Shown here: positions 1 through 8,277 of the stretch, piece by piece
How positions within the stretch are numbered: the first letter of the stretch is position 1
How the letters are laid out: every line of letters begins with the position of its first letter
Translations under genes and position numbers: made by a program
Notes under the pieces: generated by a model
What the model was told of the DNA's origin: nothing
Database searches by the model: none
Seen by the model: the letters and a program-made list of their open reading frames with translations, nothing else
Source: Ciceribacter sp. L1K22
Lineage (GTDB): Bacteria > Pseudomonadota > Alphaproteobacteria > Rhizobiales > Rhizobiaceae
Reading direction: 5' to 3'
Length of the DNA: 64,000 nucleotides
Assembly: GCF_017599385.1 (NCBI RefSeq)
Contig: NZ_JAGFPK010000001.1
Coordinates: 2,960,483 to 3,024,482, forward strand

Positions 1-60
1 GATTAAGATCACGAAAACCTAAGACCAAAACACCACCTGACCGCGCACCTAAAAACAAGA

Positions 61-131
61 AAACCCGCCAAGCAAAAATCGGCGGGTTTGTCAGCAGTCT
101 GAATCCCGCCTCCACCGAGGCGGGATTTTTT
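61..131 (+). terminator. Two successive hairpins, the second an intrinsic terminator
   Basis: Positions 61-69 (AAACCCGCC) pair with 81-89 (GGCGGGTTT). Positions 102-111 pair perfectly with 118-127 around a 6-base loop, and T-rich sequence follows to 131. The second hairpin looks like a Rho-independent terminator for a gene lying before the window. Nothing coding is recognisable in bases 1-219. Confidence 0.75.
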
Positions 132-219
132 ATAGTGCGAAATCTTGCACTCCGGCATCACCCCTTTGTTAATCCTGTCGCTTCAGCCGCGTTTAAGCTT
201 TCTCTGACACCCTCGCCTC

Positions 220-233
220 TTGATCAAAATCAT
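220..233. promoter_or_regulatory. FNR/FixK-type box upstream of the GGDEF/EAL gene
   Basis: TTGAT-CAAA-ATCAT matches the TTGAT-N4-ATCAA consensus of FNR/FixK/FnrN regulators at 9 of 10 fixed positions. Its centre is 68 bases before the preferred start codon at 295. No convincing -10 hexamer is placed at the expected distance, so the site is a candidate only. The TTG at 220 that could open a longer reading frame is the first half-site of this box, which argues against translation from there. Confidence 0.4.
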
Positions 234-294
234 AAGGGGAAAAGGGTTTGAATTCCGCATGGGGACATCCGGAGCAGCGGGAGGCCGCCGCACC

Positions 295-2670
295 ATGACA
301 CATTCAGTCGAGAACCGGTTCCTCGCGATCGTCGCGACGGCGGTTTTCGTGCTCGTCGTTCCCCTATTCGTCCTTTTCCTGACGCTGTCCACCGAACGGG
401 CCGGACGCGAGCTCGAGGATCACGTCGACGTACTCCTGGCGGCCAATGCTCAGGCGCTTGGTAAGCCAATGTGGGACTTCGACGAGGAAAGCGTACGGCG
501 TATCGCCACGACCGTTATTTCCGGCGGCGCCATCAGCAAGGTGCAGATCAGGGATACGGCCGGAGCCCTTGGCGTCGCGCTGCCCGCCATGCCCGATTGG
601 CCCAAGGGCGGGCTGCGGTCCAAATCGCAACCGATCGTCTACGAAACGGTCGAAGGCCCCAAGGTCGTCGGCTCGATCACGGTCTATTTCAGCCGCCGGA
701 GTTTCCTGTCGAGCCTGCGCGAAGCCGAGGCGGCCATCGTCGCGATCTTCCTGATCACCGTTCTTGCCGTCATCGGTGCCGCCGTCGTCGGCAACCGAAT
801 GATGATCGTGAAGCCGCTTCTGAAGCTGACGGCCGCCATCGAGGCGACCCGTCGCCTTGGCTCGCGTCACCACGTCGACTGGCATTCGAACGATGAAATG
901 GGCCGCCTGGCGCAGAGCTTCAACGCCATGCAGATCAAGCTCGAGCAGGAAGAGCGTGAGTTGAAGCTCGCGCATCGGCGCTCGAACGAAATCTACAACA
1001 TGACGCCGGCCATGCTGTTCTCGATCGACGACGACGATCGCATCACCGGCGTTTCCGACCACTGGCTGCTTGCCACCGGCTATAGCCGCGAGGATGTACT
1101 CGGAACGCGGTTCTCGGACCGCATTGCCGCGGATGCCCGTGAAAAATACCTCAGCCGCAAGCGGGAACGCCAGATCGGCGAGTGCATCTGGGAATGCACC
1201 ACCAAATTCATCTGCGCCGATGGGCGCGTGATGGATGTCCTGATCATCGAAAGCTCGAAGAGCGTCGAAGATGAGGCCGAGGCCCTTTCCCTCAGTGTCA
1301 TGACGGACATCACCGCTCTCAAGCAGTCCGAGGCAAGAAACCACCGTCAGGCGATCACCGATCACCTGACAGGGCTCATGAACCGCCAGGGCTTCGAAAG
1401 CGCGCTGGACGAGAAGATCGCCGAGGCGGACGCGGCGCACACGCAGCTCGCCTGCCTGTTCATCGACCTCGACCGCTTCAAGTGGATCAACGACAATCTG
1501 GGACATCAGGCCGGCGACTCGGTGCTGAAGATGTTCGTCGCCATGCTCGAACCGCTTCTACCGCAGGGCTCCGTTGCGGCAAGACTGGGTGGTGACGAGT
1601 TCGCGATCCTGCTGCTCTCCGGCGACGCAGAGCGCACCGCGCTGGACGTTAGCCGGCGCATCTGCGCAATCTTCGACGCACCCTTCATATTGCAGGGCAC
1701 GGCCGCGCGCCTCAGCGCCAGCATCGGCATCGCGCTCTATCCCGCCCATGCCGGCAATGCGGCCGAACTGCTGCAGAAGTCTGACCTTGCGATGTACAGC
1801 AAGAAGCGGGGCGGCAAGAATGGTGCGCGCGTCTACGACCCGCAGCTTCAGGACAGCACCCGCCAGCGCGCCGAGATCGAGAGCTTCATCGAGGCAGGCC
1901 TCGAAAACGACTGGTTCGAGGCCTTCCTCCAGCCGATCGTCGATCTGACGGACGGAACCGTCATGGGCTACGAGTCGCTGATGCGCCTCAACCATCCGCA
2001 AAAGGGCCTTCTCCCGCCCGGCGACATCATCAATGTCGCCGAGGAGACCGGTTCGATCGTCGACATTGGCAATCGCATCCTCGAAAAAGCGCTCGACAAC
2101 CTCGTTATGCTGACCGAAGCCACCGGCGACGACCGCACCTATCTTGCCGTCAACTATTCGCCCCTGCAGTTCGAGCCCGGCCTGCCGATGCGGCTGGCCG
2201 CCCTGACGGCGCGACGCAACATTCGGCCCGAGCGCATCGTCATCGAAATTACGGAAGCCATGCTGCTACGCGACAATCCGCTCGTGCACACGATCCTTGA
2301 GGAGTTCAAGCAGTTCGGCTGCCGCATCGCGCTTGACGACTTCGGCACAGGCTATTCGTCGCTGAGTTACCTCAACCGTTTCCCGGTCGATATCATCAAG
2401 ATCGACCAGAGCTTCATTCGCTCGCTCACAGACGGACAGCCCGAAAAACGCAAGAAGAGCCACCTCCTCGCCGAAGGCATCACGGACATCGCCCACCGCA
2501 TGGGCTGCTCGGTCGTCGCCGAAGGCATCGAGTCCGGCGCCCAATGGGAAATCGTCCGCGACTTCGGTTGCGACTACGGCCAGGGCTATCTCTTCGCGCG
2601 TCCGCAGCGGGTCGAGGATCTGATCGAACAACACCAGTGGCAACAGGAGAAGTCGACCTACGTTGCCTAA
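295..2670 (+). CDS. Membrane-bound GGDEF/EAL cyclic-di-GMP signalling protein
   Basis: Predicted to make and/or degrade cyclic di-GMP at the inner membrane. From the ATG at 295 (GGGAGG ten bases upstream) the protein has 791 residues: membrane segment about 9-29, a periplasmic sensor region of about 125 residues, second membrane segment about 157-178, HAMP linker, a PAS domain about 240-355, GGDEF domain with intact GGDEF at 432-436, and EAL domain starting with ESL at 560-562. The EAL domain keeps DDFGTGYSSL and VVAEGIES, so phosphodiesterase activity is plausible. Longer frames from TTG 220 or ATG 259 exist. The binding-protein gene 39 bases downstream is probably co-transcribed and may feed a ligand signal to the periplasmic region (inference). 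Confidence 0.93.
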   Translation: MTHSVENRFLAIVATAVFVLVVPLFVLFLTLSTERAGRELEDHVDVLLAANAQALGKPMWDFDEESVRRIATTVISGGAISKVQIRDTAGALGVALPAMPDWPKGGLRSKSQPIVYETVEGPKVVGSITVYFSRRSFLSSLREAEAAIVAIFLITVLAVIGAAVVGNRMMIVKPLLKLTAAIEATRRLGSRHHVDWHSNDEMGRLAQSFNAMQIKLEQEERELKLAHRRSNEIYNMTPAMLFSIDDDDRITGVSDHWLLATGYSREDVLGTRFSDRIAADAREKYLSRKRERQIGECIWECTTKFICADGRVMDVLIIESSKSVEDEAEALSLSVMTDITALKQSEARNHRQAITDHLTGLMNRQGFESALDEKIAEADAAHTQLACLFIDLDRFKWINDNLGHQAGDSVLKMFVAMLEPLLPQGSVAARLGGDEFAILLLSGDAERTALDVSRRICAIFDAPFILQGTAARLSASIGIALYPAHAGNAAELLQKSDLAMYSKKRGGKNGARVYDPQLQDSTRQRAEIESFIEAGLENDWFEAFLQPIVDLTDGTVMGYESLMRLNHPQKGLLPPGDIINVAEETGSIVDIGNRILEKALDNLVMLTEATGDDRTYLAVNYSPLQFEPGLPMRLAALTARRNIRPERIVIEITEAMLLRDNPLVHTILEEFKQFGCRIALDDFGTGYSSLSYLNRFPVDIIKIDQSFIRSLTDGQPEKRKKSHLLAEGITDIAHRMGCSVVAEGIESGAQWEIVRDFGCDYGQGYLFARPQRVEDLIEQHQWQQEKSTYVA

Positions 2671-2709
2671 TGCGGCGGCCGCCCCGCCCGAGAACCAGGA
2701 GAAGACAAC

Positions 2710-3447
2710 ATGAGAATGCTTTCTGTGCTGCTTCTGCTTGCCGCCGCTCCCGCTGCGGAGGCACAAACCGTCAAGTTCACCACGGAGGAATATCCGCCCT
2801 ACAACTATCGCGAAGGGGATGGCTATGGGGGCGCCGGCTACGAACAGGTCGTCGAGATGATGAAGACGGTTGGTGTCGACTATACCGTGGAACTTATGCC
2901 CTGGGCCCGGGCCCTCGCGCTCGCCGAATCCGAGCGTGACCACTGTGTCTTCACAACGGCCCACATTCCCGAACGCGACGCGCGCTTCAAATGGGTGGAA
3001 CCACTGGCGATCGATCGCAACTTCATGATCTCGAAATCCGGGACAAACGTCGAGGCGAAGAACGTCGAGGAAGCGCGCCAGTACATTGTCGGCACGCAGC
3101 GCAACGATTACACGCAGGATCTTCTCCAACGCAACGGCTTCCCGAAGATCGACCTTGCGGCCGATCTCGATCTGACGCTGAAAAAACTGCTGGCTGGTCG
3201 CATCGACATGATGCCGATCTCCGAGAAGTACTACACCAAGCTCAAGGCGGAAGGTAATCCGGTGGAGGCGGAATTCGTGTTCTCCAAGCAGACGTTCTCG
3301 ATCGCCTGCAACATCGATTTCCCCGCCGACCTGCAGAAGAAAATGCAGGACGCGCTATCAGAGTTGATCGCTAATGGCACGCAGGCTCGCATCCTGGAAG
3401 CCCACGGTCTCGGCGGCCTGGGGGAGACGACGGCGGAGTTGCAGTAA
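2710..3447 (+). CDS. Periplasmic substrate-binding protein (family 3 type), orphan
   Basis: A 245-residue protein with a signal peptide (about residues 1-19, cleaved after AEA) followed by a solute-binding fold of the amino-acid/SBP_bac_3 type (FTTEEYPPYNY start, WARALALAES, two-lobe length). AGGAG lies 8 bases before the ATG. No ABC permease or ATPase gene is beside it. Its neighbour is a membrane cyclic-di-GMP protein in the same orientation, so it may act as a sensor partner rather than in uptake. That role is inferred from position; the fold assignment is from sequence resemblance. Confidence 0.82.
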   Translation: MRMLSVLLLLAAAPAAEAQTVKFTTEEYPPYNYREGDGYGGAGYEQVVEMMKTVGVDYTVELMPWARALALAESERDHCVFTTAHIPERDARFKWVEPLAIDRNFMISKSGTNVEAKNVEEARQYIVGTQRNDYTQDLLQRNGFPKIDLAADLDLTLKKLLAGRIDMMPISEKYYTKLKAEGNPVEAEFVFSKQTFSIACNIDFPADLQKKMQDALSELIANGTQARILEAHGLGGLGETTAELQ

Positions 3448-3516
3448 GAAACGGGTTGACAAGTCCCGCGTTTGACGATGGTGGATCACCAGAGACAAGC
3501 ACGGGACTGACGTCAC

Positions 3517-4239
3517 ATGTTCATCATCGCCGGCCTCGGCAATCCGGGCGCAAAATACGAAAGCAACCGCCATAACATCGGCTTCATGGCCATCGATGCC
3601 ATCCATCGCCGCCATCCGTTCGGCCCGTGGTCGAAGAAGTTCAAGGCGGAGATTTCCGAGGGGGAACTCGGCGGTGAAAAGGTCCTGCTGATCAAGCCCC
3701 AGACTTTCATGAACCTATCAGGCGAATCCGTCGGGGAAGCCATGCGCTTCTACAAGCTGACGCCGGCGCAGATCATCGTGATCCACGATGAACTCGACCT
3801 GCCAGCAGGCCGGGCCCGGATGAAGACCGGCGGCGGCCACGGCGGCCATAACGGTCTCAAATCCATGGACGCCCACTGCGGCAAGGACTATCGCCGCCTC
3901 CGGCTCGGGATCGGCCACCCCGGCGACAAGGACCGTGTCCATGGTCACGTTCTCGGCGATTTCGCCAAAGTCGACCGCGATTGGCTCGATCCGCTGCTCG
4001 ACGCCATCGCCGACCATGCCGACATGATGATGCTGGCCGATGAATCGAAGTTCATGAACAAACTGGCGCTGGCGACCGGCGGCAAGGCCGAAGAGGAAAA
4101 GGCAAAGCCGGCGAAACCACCCAAGCCTGCCGGCCAGTCGCATATCCGCCAGGCGCGGGGCGGCGCGGCACCGAAAATGCCGGCGAGCGGACCGATGGCC
4201 GACATGCTCAAGCGCATGTTCGGCGAGAAAAAGGATTGA
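3517..4239 (+). CDS. pth: Peptidyl-tRNA hydrolase
   Basis: Releases tRNA from peptidyl-tRNA that drops off ribosomes, in the cytoplasm. The N-terminus carries [15 protein letters not shown] with catalytic His at residue 19, then the substrate-binding TFMNLSG segment, the DELDLP motif and the [10 protein letters not shown] loop, all in family order. At 240 residues it is about 45 longer than the E. coli enzyme; the excess is a C-terminal Lys/Ala/Pro-rich tail (from about residue 190), common in rhizobial homologues. It lies just before ychF, separated by the opposing clpS, a pairing seen widely in bacteria. Confidence 0.97.
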   Translation: MFIIAGLGNPGAKYESNRHNIGFMAIDAIHRRHPFGPWSKKFKAEISEGELGGEKVLLIKPQTFMNLSGESVGEAMRFYKLTPAQIIVIHDELDLPAGRARMKTGGGHGGHNGLKSMDAHCGKDYRRLRLGIGHPGDKDRVHGHVLGDFAKVDRDWLDPLLDAIADHADMMMLADESKFMNKLALATGGKAEEEKAKPAKPPKPAGQSHIRQARGGAAPKMPASGPMADMLKRMFGEKKD

Positions 4240-4242
4240 GTC

Positions 4243-4554
4243 CTATTCTTCGGGCTCGGTCGTGAACATCAGCGGGAAGCCCGCCTCCTTTGCGAGGTCG
4301 GTCGCCTCCTTGGCTTTGGTCTCGGCGATATCCCTGGCACAGACCACGACGACCGCCGATCCGAACCGGTGCGCCGTCATCATCACCCTGTGACCGGTCT
4401 CCTCGCTCATCCGGAACACCGCCTTCAGCACGATGGTGACGAACTCGCGTGGTGTATAGTCGTCGTTGAGCAGGATGACCTTGTAGAGCTTGGGACGCTC
4501 CAGCTTCGGCTTCGACACCGTCTTCGGCGCCAGCACCGTGTCCTTGTCTGCCAT
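4243..4554 (-). CDS. clpS: ATP-dependent Clp protease adaptor ClpS (ClpS2-like)
   Basis: Adaptor that delivers N-degron substrates to ClpAP. The 103-residue protein has the family core YKVILLNDDYTPREFV and a conserved MTAH helix region. The strand after it reads RFGSAVVVV rather than the usual KGVGVCGVY, and clpA is not adjacent. This suggests the second ClpS paralogue found in rhizobia rather than the clpA-linked one, though that is inference. It is convergent with pth, with 3 bases between the two stop codons. Confidence 0.9.
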   Translation of the reverse strand: MADKDTVLAPKTVSKPKLERPKLYKVILLNDDYTPREFVTIVLKAVFRMSEETGHRVMMTAHRFGSAVVVVCARDIAETKAKEATDLAKEAGFPLMFTTEPEE

Positions 4555-4670
4555 GGCGAACTCCCGGATCGGTTGGATACGCTTCGCGGACGGTCAACAC
4601 TTGACCGTCCCTCTCCTATACCCCATACGCGTGGTCAACGAAAATCCATCCCGAGCAGGTATTCAGAGCC

Positions 4671-5774
4671 ATGGGCTTCAAATGCGGTATCGTCGGGCTT
4701 CCGAATGTCGGCAAGTCCACTCTCTTCAACGCGCTGACCAAGACGGCAGCCGCCCAGGCGGCAAACTATCCTTTCTGCACGATCGAGCCGAACACCGGTG
4801 AAGTGGCCGTTCCCGATCCGCGCATGAAGAAGCTCGCCGACATCGCCGGCTCCAAGGAAATCATCCCGACCCGCATCTCCTTCGTCGACATCGCCGGCCT
4901 CGTGCGCGGCGCGTCGAAGGGCGAAGGCCTGGGCAACAAGTTCCTCGCCAACATCCGCGAAGTCGATGCGGTCGTGCACGTGCTGCGCTGCTTCGAGGAC
5001 GACGACATCACGCATGTCGAGGGCAAGATCGACCCGGTCGGCGACGCCGATACGATCGAGACCGAACTGATGCTCGCCGACCTGGAAAGCCTGGAACGCC
5101 GCGTCGAGCAGACCCGCAAGCGCGCCACCGGCAAGGACAAGGAAGCGACCGCCCAGCTGCCGATCATGGAACAGGTGGTCAAGCTCCTGCAGGAAGGCAA
5201 GCCCGCCCGTCTCCTGCTGAAGACGCTCGCCCCGGAAGAGATCGAAATCCTAAAGGGCCTCAACCTCCTGACTTCGCATCCGGTCCTCTACGTCTGCAAC
5301 GTGGCAGAGGCCGATGCCGCGACCGGCAACAAGCACACCGAAGCCGTTGCCAAGATGGCGGCGGAACAGGGTGCGGAATGCGTCATCATCTCGGCCGCGA
5401 TCGAAGCCGAAGTCGCGCAGTTGCCGGAAGACGAAGCGACCGAATTCCTCTCCGCCCTTGGCCTCGACGAGGCCGGCCTCGACCGCCTGATCCGCGCCGG
5501 CTACCACCTGCTTGACCTTATCACCTATTTCACCGTCGGCCCTAAGGAATGCCGCGCCTGGACCATCGTCCGCGGCACCAAGGCTCCCCAGGCCGCCGGC
5601 GTTATCCACACCGATTTCGAACGCGGCTTCATCCGCGCCTTCACCATCTCCTATGACGACTACATCGCCTACAAGGGCGAAGTCGGCGCCAAGGAAGCCG
5701 GCAAGGGCCGCGACGAAGGCAAGGAATATGTCGTCCACGACGGCGACGTCATCCACTTCCGCTTCAACACCTGA
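4671..5774 (+). CDS. ychF: Redox-responsive ATPase YchF (OLA1 family)
   Basis: Cytoplasmic OBG-family P-loop protein that binds ribosomes and hydrolyses ATP in preference to GTP. At 367 residues it has the family length. The P-loop GLPNVGKST is near residues 8-16, the switch region [20 protein letters not shown] follows, the expected NKxE base-recognition motif is replaced by NVAEAD as in YchF proteins, and a TGS domain ends in [10 protein letters not shown] terminator hairpin follows 26 bases after the stop. Confidence 0.97.
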   Translation: MGFKCGIVGLPNVGKSTLFNALTKTAAAQAANYPFCTIEPNTGEVAVPDPRMKKLADIAGSKEIIPTRISFVDIAGLVRGASKGEGLGNKFLANIREVDAVVHVLRCFEDDDITHVEGKIDPVGDADTIETELMLADLESLERRVEQTRKRATGKDKEATAQLPIMEQVVKLLQEGKPARLLLKTLAPEEIEILKGLNLLTSHPVLYVCNVAEADAATGNKHTEAVAKMAAEQGAECVIISAAIEAEVAQLPEDEATEFLSALGLDEAGLDRLIRAGYHLLDLITYFTVGPKECRAWTIVRGTKAPQAAGVIHTDFERGFIRAFTISYDDYIAYKGEVGAKEAGKGRDEGKEYVVHDGDVIHFRFNT

Positions 5775-5799
5775 CGGCAAGCCATTCGTTCAAAAAGAA

Positions 5800-5825
5800 A
5801 AAGCCGCGACATCGATCGCGGCTTT
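5800..5825. terminator. Bidirectional terminator between ychF and the DUF2892 gene
   Basis: A 10-bp perfect stem (5800-5809 with 5816-5825) with a 6-base loop, preceded by an A-rich run and followed by TTT. It sits between convergent genes and can serve both strands. Confidence 0.75.
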
Positions 5826-5847
5826 CGACGTTTTGGGACGTTGCCCT

Positions 5848-6054
5848 TCAGGCCTTGGTCACCGGGCACGTGGTGATACCGAGGATAGAATAAAGCGGGC
5901 AGGTCGACAGCAGACCGGTCGCCAGCGGCACGATGCCGATCAGCGTCAGATAGCGCCACGAAGCATTCGGGTAGATGAAGAACAGCGACAGGAGAACGAG
6001 TCCCGCGACAATCCGCAGGACGCGGTCGATCGATCCGACATTCTTGGTAAACAT
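5848..6054 (-). CDS. DUF2892 small inner-membrane protein
   Basis: A 68-residue protein with two hydrophobic segments (about 12-30 and 36-56) matching the DUF2892/YgaP C-terminal membrane module; it opens MFTKNVGSIDRVLRI. A start further upstream would add nine residues, but GGAGGG lies 7 bases before the chosen ATG. Two cysteines (CPLY and TCPV) are near the C-terminus. It follows the Crp/Fnr gene on the same strand after a 78-base gap that holds a palindrome. The biochemical role of stand-alone DUF2892 proteins is not established. Confidence 0.85.
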   Translation of the reverse strand: MFTKNVGSIDRVLRIVAGLVLLSLFFIYPNASWRYLTLIGIVPLATGLLSTCPLYSILGITTCPVTKA

Positions 6055-6115
6055 GAAAGTCCCTCCGGCTTTGTTGTCCATGCGCCGACACTACGCCGCG
6101 TTAGCTTCCGTGTCG

Positions 6116-6128
6116 GTGACTAAGTCAC
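6116..6128. promoter_or_regulatory. Perfect palindrome upstream of the DUF2892 gene
   Basis: GTGACT-A-AGTCAC is a perfect 6-bp inverted repeat with a one-base centre, 62 bases before the DUF2892 start and 4 bases past the crp stop. It is a candidate operator. The half-site spacing is one base shorter than in classical CRP sites, so the binding protein is unknown. Confidence 0.35.
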
Positions 6129-6132
6129 GCTT

Positions 6133-6795
6133 TCACGCAATTTGCGATCCGGCCATCCCGCGCATTTCGTTGCGGTCGAGAAGGCGAACCTGGCCTCGCT
6201 CGCTCGTGACCAGCCCTTGCGAAACCAGCGCTTCTATCCGCCGTGACACCACCTCGCGGGCGGAGCCGATAACGGCAGCCAACTCCTGGTGCGTCGCCGC
6301 GACGATACCGTTATCGTCAGCGCGCTCGACCAGTGCCTTCGCAAGTCTCTGCTCGACCTTCACGAAAGCGACCTGTTCCAGCACGAACATCATGTCCGTA
6401 AGGCGCGCACCGAACGCCTTGAAGACGAAGCCGCGAAATGTCGCCGACCGCGCCATCAGCCGGTCGAACAGGTCGGGAGCGAGCATCACGGCGACGATGT
6501 CGATTTCGGCAATGGCCTCCCCGGAATAGCGCGTACCGCCCATTACGCCGAGTGTCGTCTGGATGCAGGTCTCCCCCGGCGTAACCGAGTAAAGCAGCAG
6601 TTCCCGACCGTTGCGTCCGGTCAGATACACGCCGATCCGGCCGGACAGGATGATCACGAACGCTTTGGCCTCGTCGCCCGCCCCGAAGAGAACGGTCTTT
6701 GCGGGCACGAACTGCGGCTTCACCGCGGCCAGCATGTCTCGGGCTTCGGGCTCGATGCCGTTGAGAAAGGTCGCTTGGTCAAGCCACCCGCTCAT
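6133..6795 (-). CDS. Crp/Fnr-family transcriptional regulator
   Basis: A 220-residue regulator with an N-terminal cyclic-nucleotide-type beta-barrel (about 15-130), a long dimer helix and a C-terminal winged helix-turn-helix (THQELAAVIGSAREVVSRRI). GGAGGTGAC directly precedes the ATG; longer frames have no such signal. There is no N-terminal cysteine cluster, so it is unlikely to sense oxygen through an iron-sulphur centre. The recognition helix carries the E-x-x-S-R pattern seen in FNR, so TTGAT-type sites are possible targets. It probably forms a unit with the downstream DUF2892 gene. Confidence 0.92.
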   Translation of the reverse strand: MSGWLDQATFLNGIEPEARDMLAAVKPQFVPAKTVLFGAGDEAKAFVIILSGRIGVYLTGRNGRELLLYSVTPGETCIQTTLGVMGGTRYSGEAIAEIDIVAVMLAPDLFDRLMARSATFRGFVFKAFGARLTDMMFVLEQVAFVKVEQRLAKALVERADDNGIVAATHQELAAVIGSAREVVSRRIEALVSQGLVTSERGQVRLLDRNEMRGMAGSQIA

Positions 6796-6860
6796 GTCAC
6801 CTCCTTGAATTTCAGAACGTCCCCCGCCATGGTACCGGCACAGTAATGCGGGCGGAGAAA

Positions 6861-7325
6861 ATGACGAGACTTTATTTCGAGGATTTTGAACCGGGCCGGA
6901 GCTTTCCGCTCGGGCCGAAAACGGTTGATGCTGCCGAGATTGTTGCTTTCGCCACGGAGTTCGATCCGCAGCCGATGCATCTCTCCGAAGAGGCCGGCAA
7001 GGCGAGCATTCTCGGCGGTCTATCTGCCTCCGGCTGGCACACGAGCGCCATGCTGATGCGCATGATGATCGACGCCTATCTGCTGTCCTCGGTCTCGGAG
7101 GGCGCACCCGGCATCGACGTTATGGAGTGGAAAAAGCCCGTGCTGGCCGGTGATACGCTGTCAGGGCGGTCGACAGTCACGGCCGCGCGTACCCTCCGCT
7201 CGCGTCCGCAGATCGGCATCGCCACCTTCCGCCACGAACTGGAAAACCAGCGCGGCGAACGGGTTCTTGTCTCGGAAAACTCGATCATGTTCCGCCGTCG
7301 CGATATCGAGGGGGGCACCGCATGA
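6861..7325 (+). CDS. MaoC-family dehydratase-like protein
   Basis: A 154-residue single hot-dog domain protein of the MaoC/enoyl-CoA hydratase family. The segment FATEFDPQPMHLSEEAG holds the Asp and His expected of the hydratase 2 motif. The ATG at 6861 is preferred because GGCGGAG lies just before it; an ATG at 6846 would add five residues. The stop overlaps the start of a second MaoC gene by four bases, so the two products are co-translated and may form a heterodimer. The substrate is unknown. Confidence 0.88.
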   Translation: MTRLYFEDFEPGRSFPLGPKTVDAAEIVAFATEFDPQPMHLSEEAGKASILGGLSASGWHTSAMLMRMMIDAYLLSSVSEGAPGIDVMEWKKPVLAGDTLSGRSTVTAARTLRSRPQIGIATFRHELENQRGERVLVSENSIMFRRRDIEGGTA

Positions 7326-7789
7326 AGTTGCTCGAACTCTCCCCGCCTGGTCATCCGTTGAAGACCGGCAGCAAGGAATTCACCGCCGAATCGATCATCC
7401 GCTTCGCCGAAAAATTCGACCCCCAGCCCTTCCACACCGACGCGGAAGCCGCAAAGGGTTACGTCTTCGGCGGCCTCTGCGCGTCCGGCTGGCACACCTG
7501 CGCCGAATGGATGCGCTGCTTCATCGATTTCTGGCGCCTCGAGACGGCGCGGCTGATCGCGGAGGGCGTGGTCCCTCCGAAGCTCGGCCCCTCCCCCGGT
7601 TTCAGCGAGTTGCAATGGCTGAAACCAGTGTTTGCCGGCGATGTCGTCAGCTACTCCCTGACCGGCATCGACAGCCGTCCGCTCGCCTCTCGTCCTGGCC
7701 TCATCCTCAACACCGGCCTCGCCGAAGGGGTCAACCAGAATGGCGAGCCGGTTCTGCGGTTCAAAAGCAAGATCATCGAGTTCGAATAG
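7322..7789 (+). CDS. MaoC-family dehydratase-like protein
   Basis: A 155-residue hot-dog protein paralogous to the one before it (both contain FDPQP, GGL-ASGWHT and LKPVFAGD/KKPVLAGD type segments), with the FAEKFDPQPFHTD catalytic-type motif. ATGA overlap with the upstream gene indicates translational coupling. Ten bases later begins the glutathione peroxidase gene. The tandem arrangement of two short MaoC proteins is frequent in rhizobia; what they hydrate is not known from sequence. Confidence 0.9.
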   Translation: MKLLELSPPGHPLKTGSKEFTAESIIRFAEKFDPQPFHTDAEAAKGYVFGGLCASGWHTCAEWMRCFIDFWRLETARLIAEGVVPPKLGPSPGFSELQWLKPVFAGDVVSYSLTGIDSRPLASRPGLILNTGLAEGVNQNGEPVLRFKSKIIEFE

Positions 7790-7798
7790 GAAACGACT

Positions 7799-8272
7799 AT
7801 GACGGTCCACGATTTCACCGCCTTCGACATCACCGGCAAGGAACGGCAGCTCTCCGAATTCACCGGCAAGGTCCTCTTGATCGTCAACACCGCGAGCGCC
7901 TGCGGCTTCACGCCACAATACGAGGGCCTCCAGCAACTGCAGGAGAAATATGCCGATGACCTCGTCGTGCTCGCCTTTCCCTGCAACCAGTTCGGCGCGC
8001 AGGAAAGTGGCACCAACGCGGAGATCGCCTCCTTCTGCGACCTGCGCTTCCGCGTCACGTTTCCGCTGTTCTCCAAGATCGAGGTCAACGGCAACGATGC
8101 CCACCCGCTCTACAAATACCTGACCCACGAGGTGCCGGGCATTCTCGGCACCGAGGCGATCAAGTGGAACTTCACCAAGTTCCTGATCGGCCGCGACGGC
8201 GTGCCGATTGCGAGGTATGCCCCAACCACCAAACCGGAAGCGATCGCGCCGGATATCGAGAAAGCGATGTAG
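7799..8272 (+). CDS. Glutathione peroxidase-type thiol peroxidase
   Basis: Reduces hydroperoxides. The 157-residue protein has the peroxidatic Cys35 in ASACGFTPQY (selenocysteine in some animal homologues), the FPCNQFGAQE motif with the conserved Gln, and the WNFTKFLI motif with the conserved Trp. There is no signal peptide. Bacterial members of this family often use thioredoxin rather than glutathione, so the electron donor is uncertain. It follows the MaoC pair closely and is followed within 5 bases by an AraC regulator. Confidence 0.95.
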   Translation: MTVHDFTAFDITGKERQLSEFTGKVLLIVNTASACGFTPQYEGLQQLQEKYADDLVVLAFPCNQFGAQESGTNAEIASFCDLRFRVTFPLFSKIEVNGNDAHPLYKYLTHEVPGILGTEAIKWNFTKFLIGRDGVPIARYAPTTKPEAIAPDIEKAM

Positions 8273-8277
8273 CGTTC

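Noticed and set aside
220..294. Start of the GGDEF/EAL protein at TTG 220
   Set aside because: The extra 25 residues are not membrane- or domain-like, the TTG is part of an FNR-type box, and ATG 295 has a better ribosome site.
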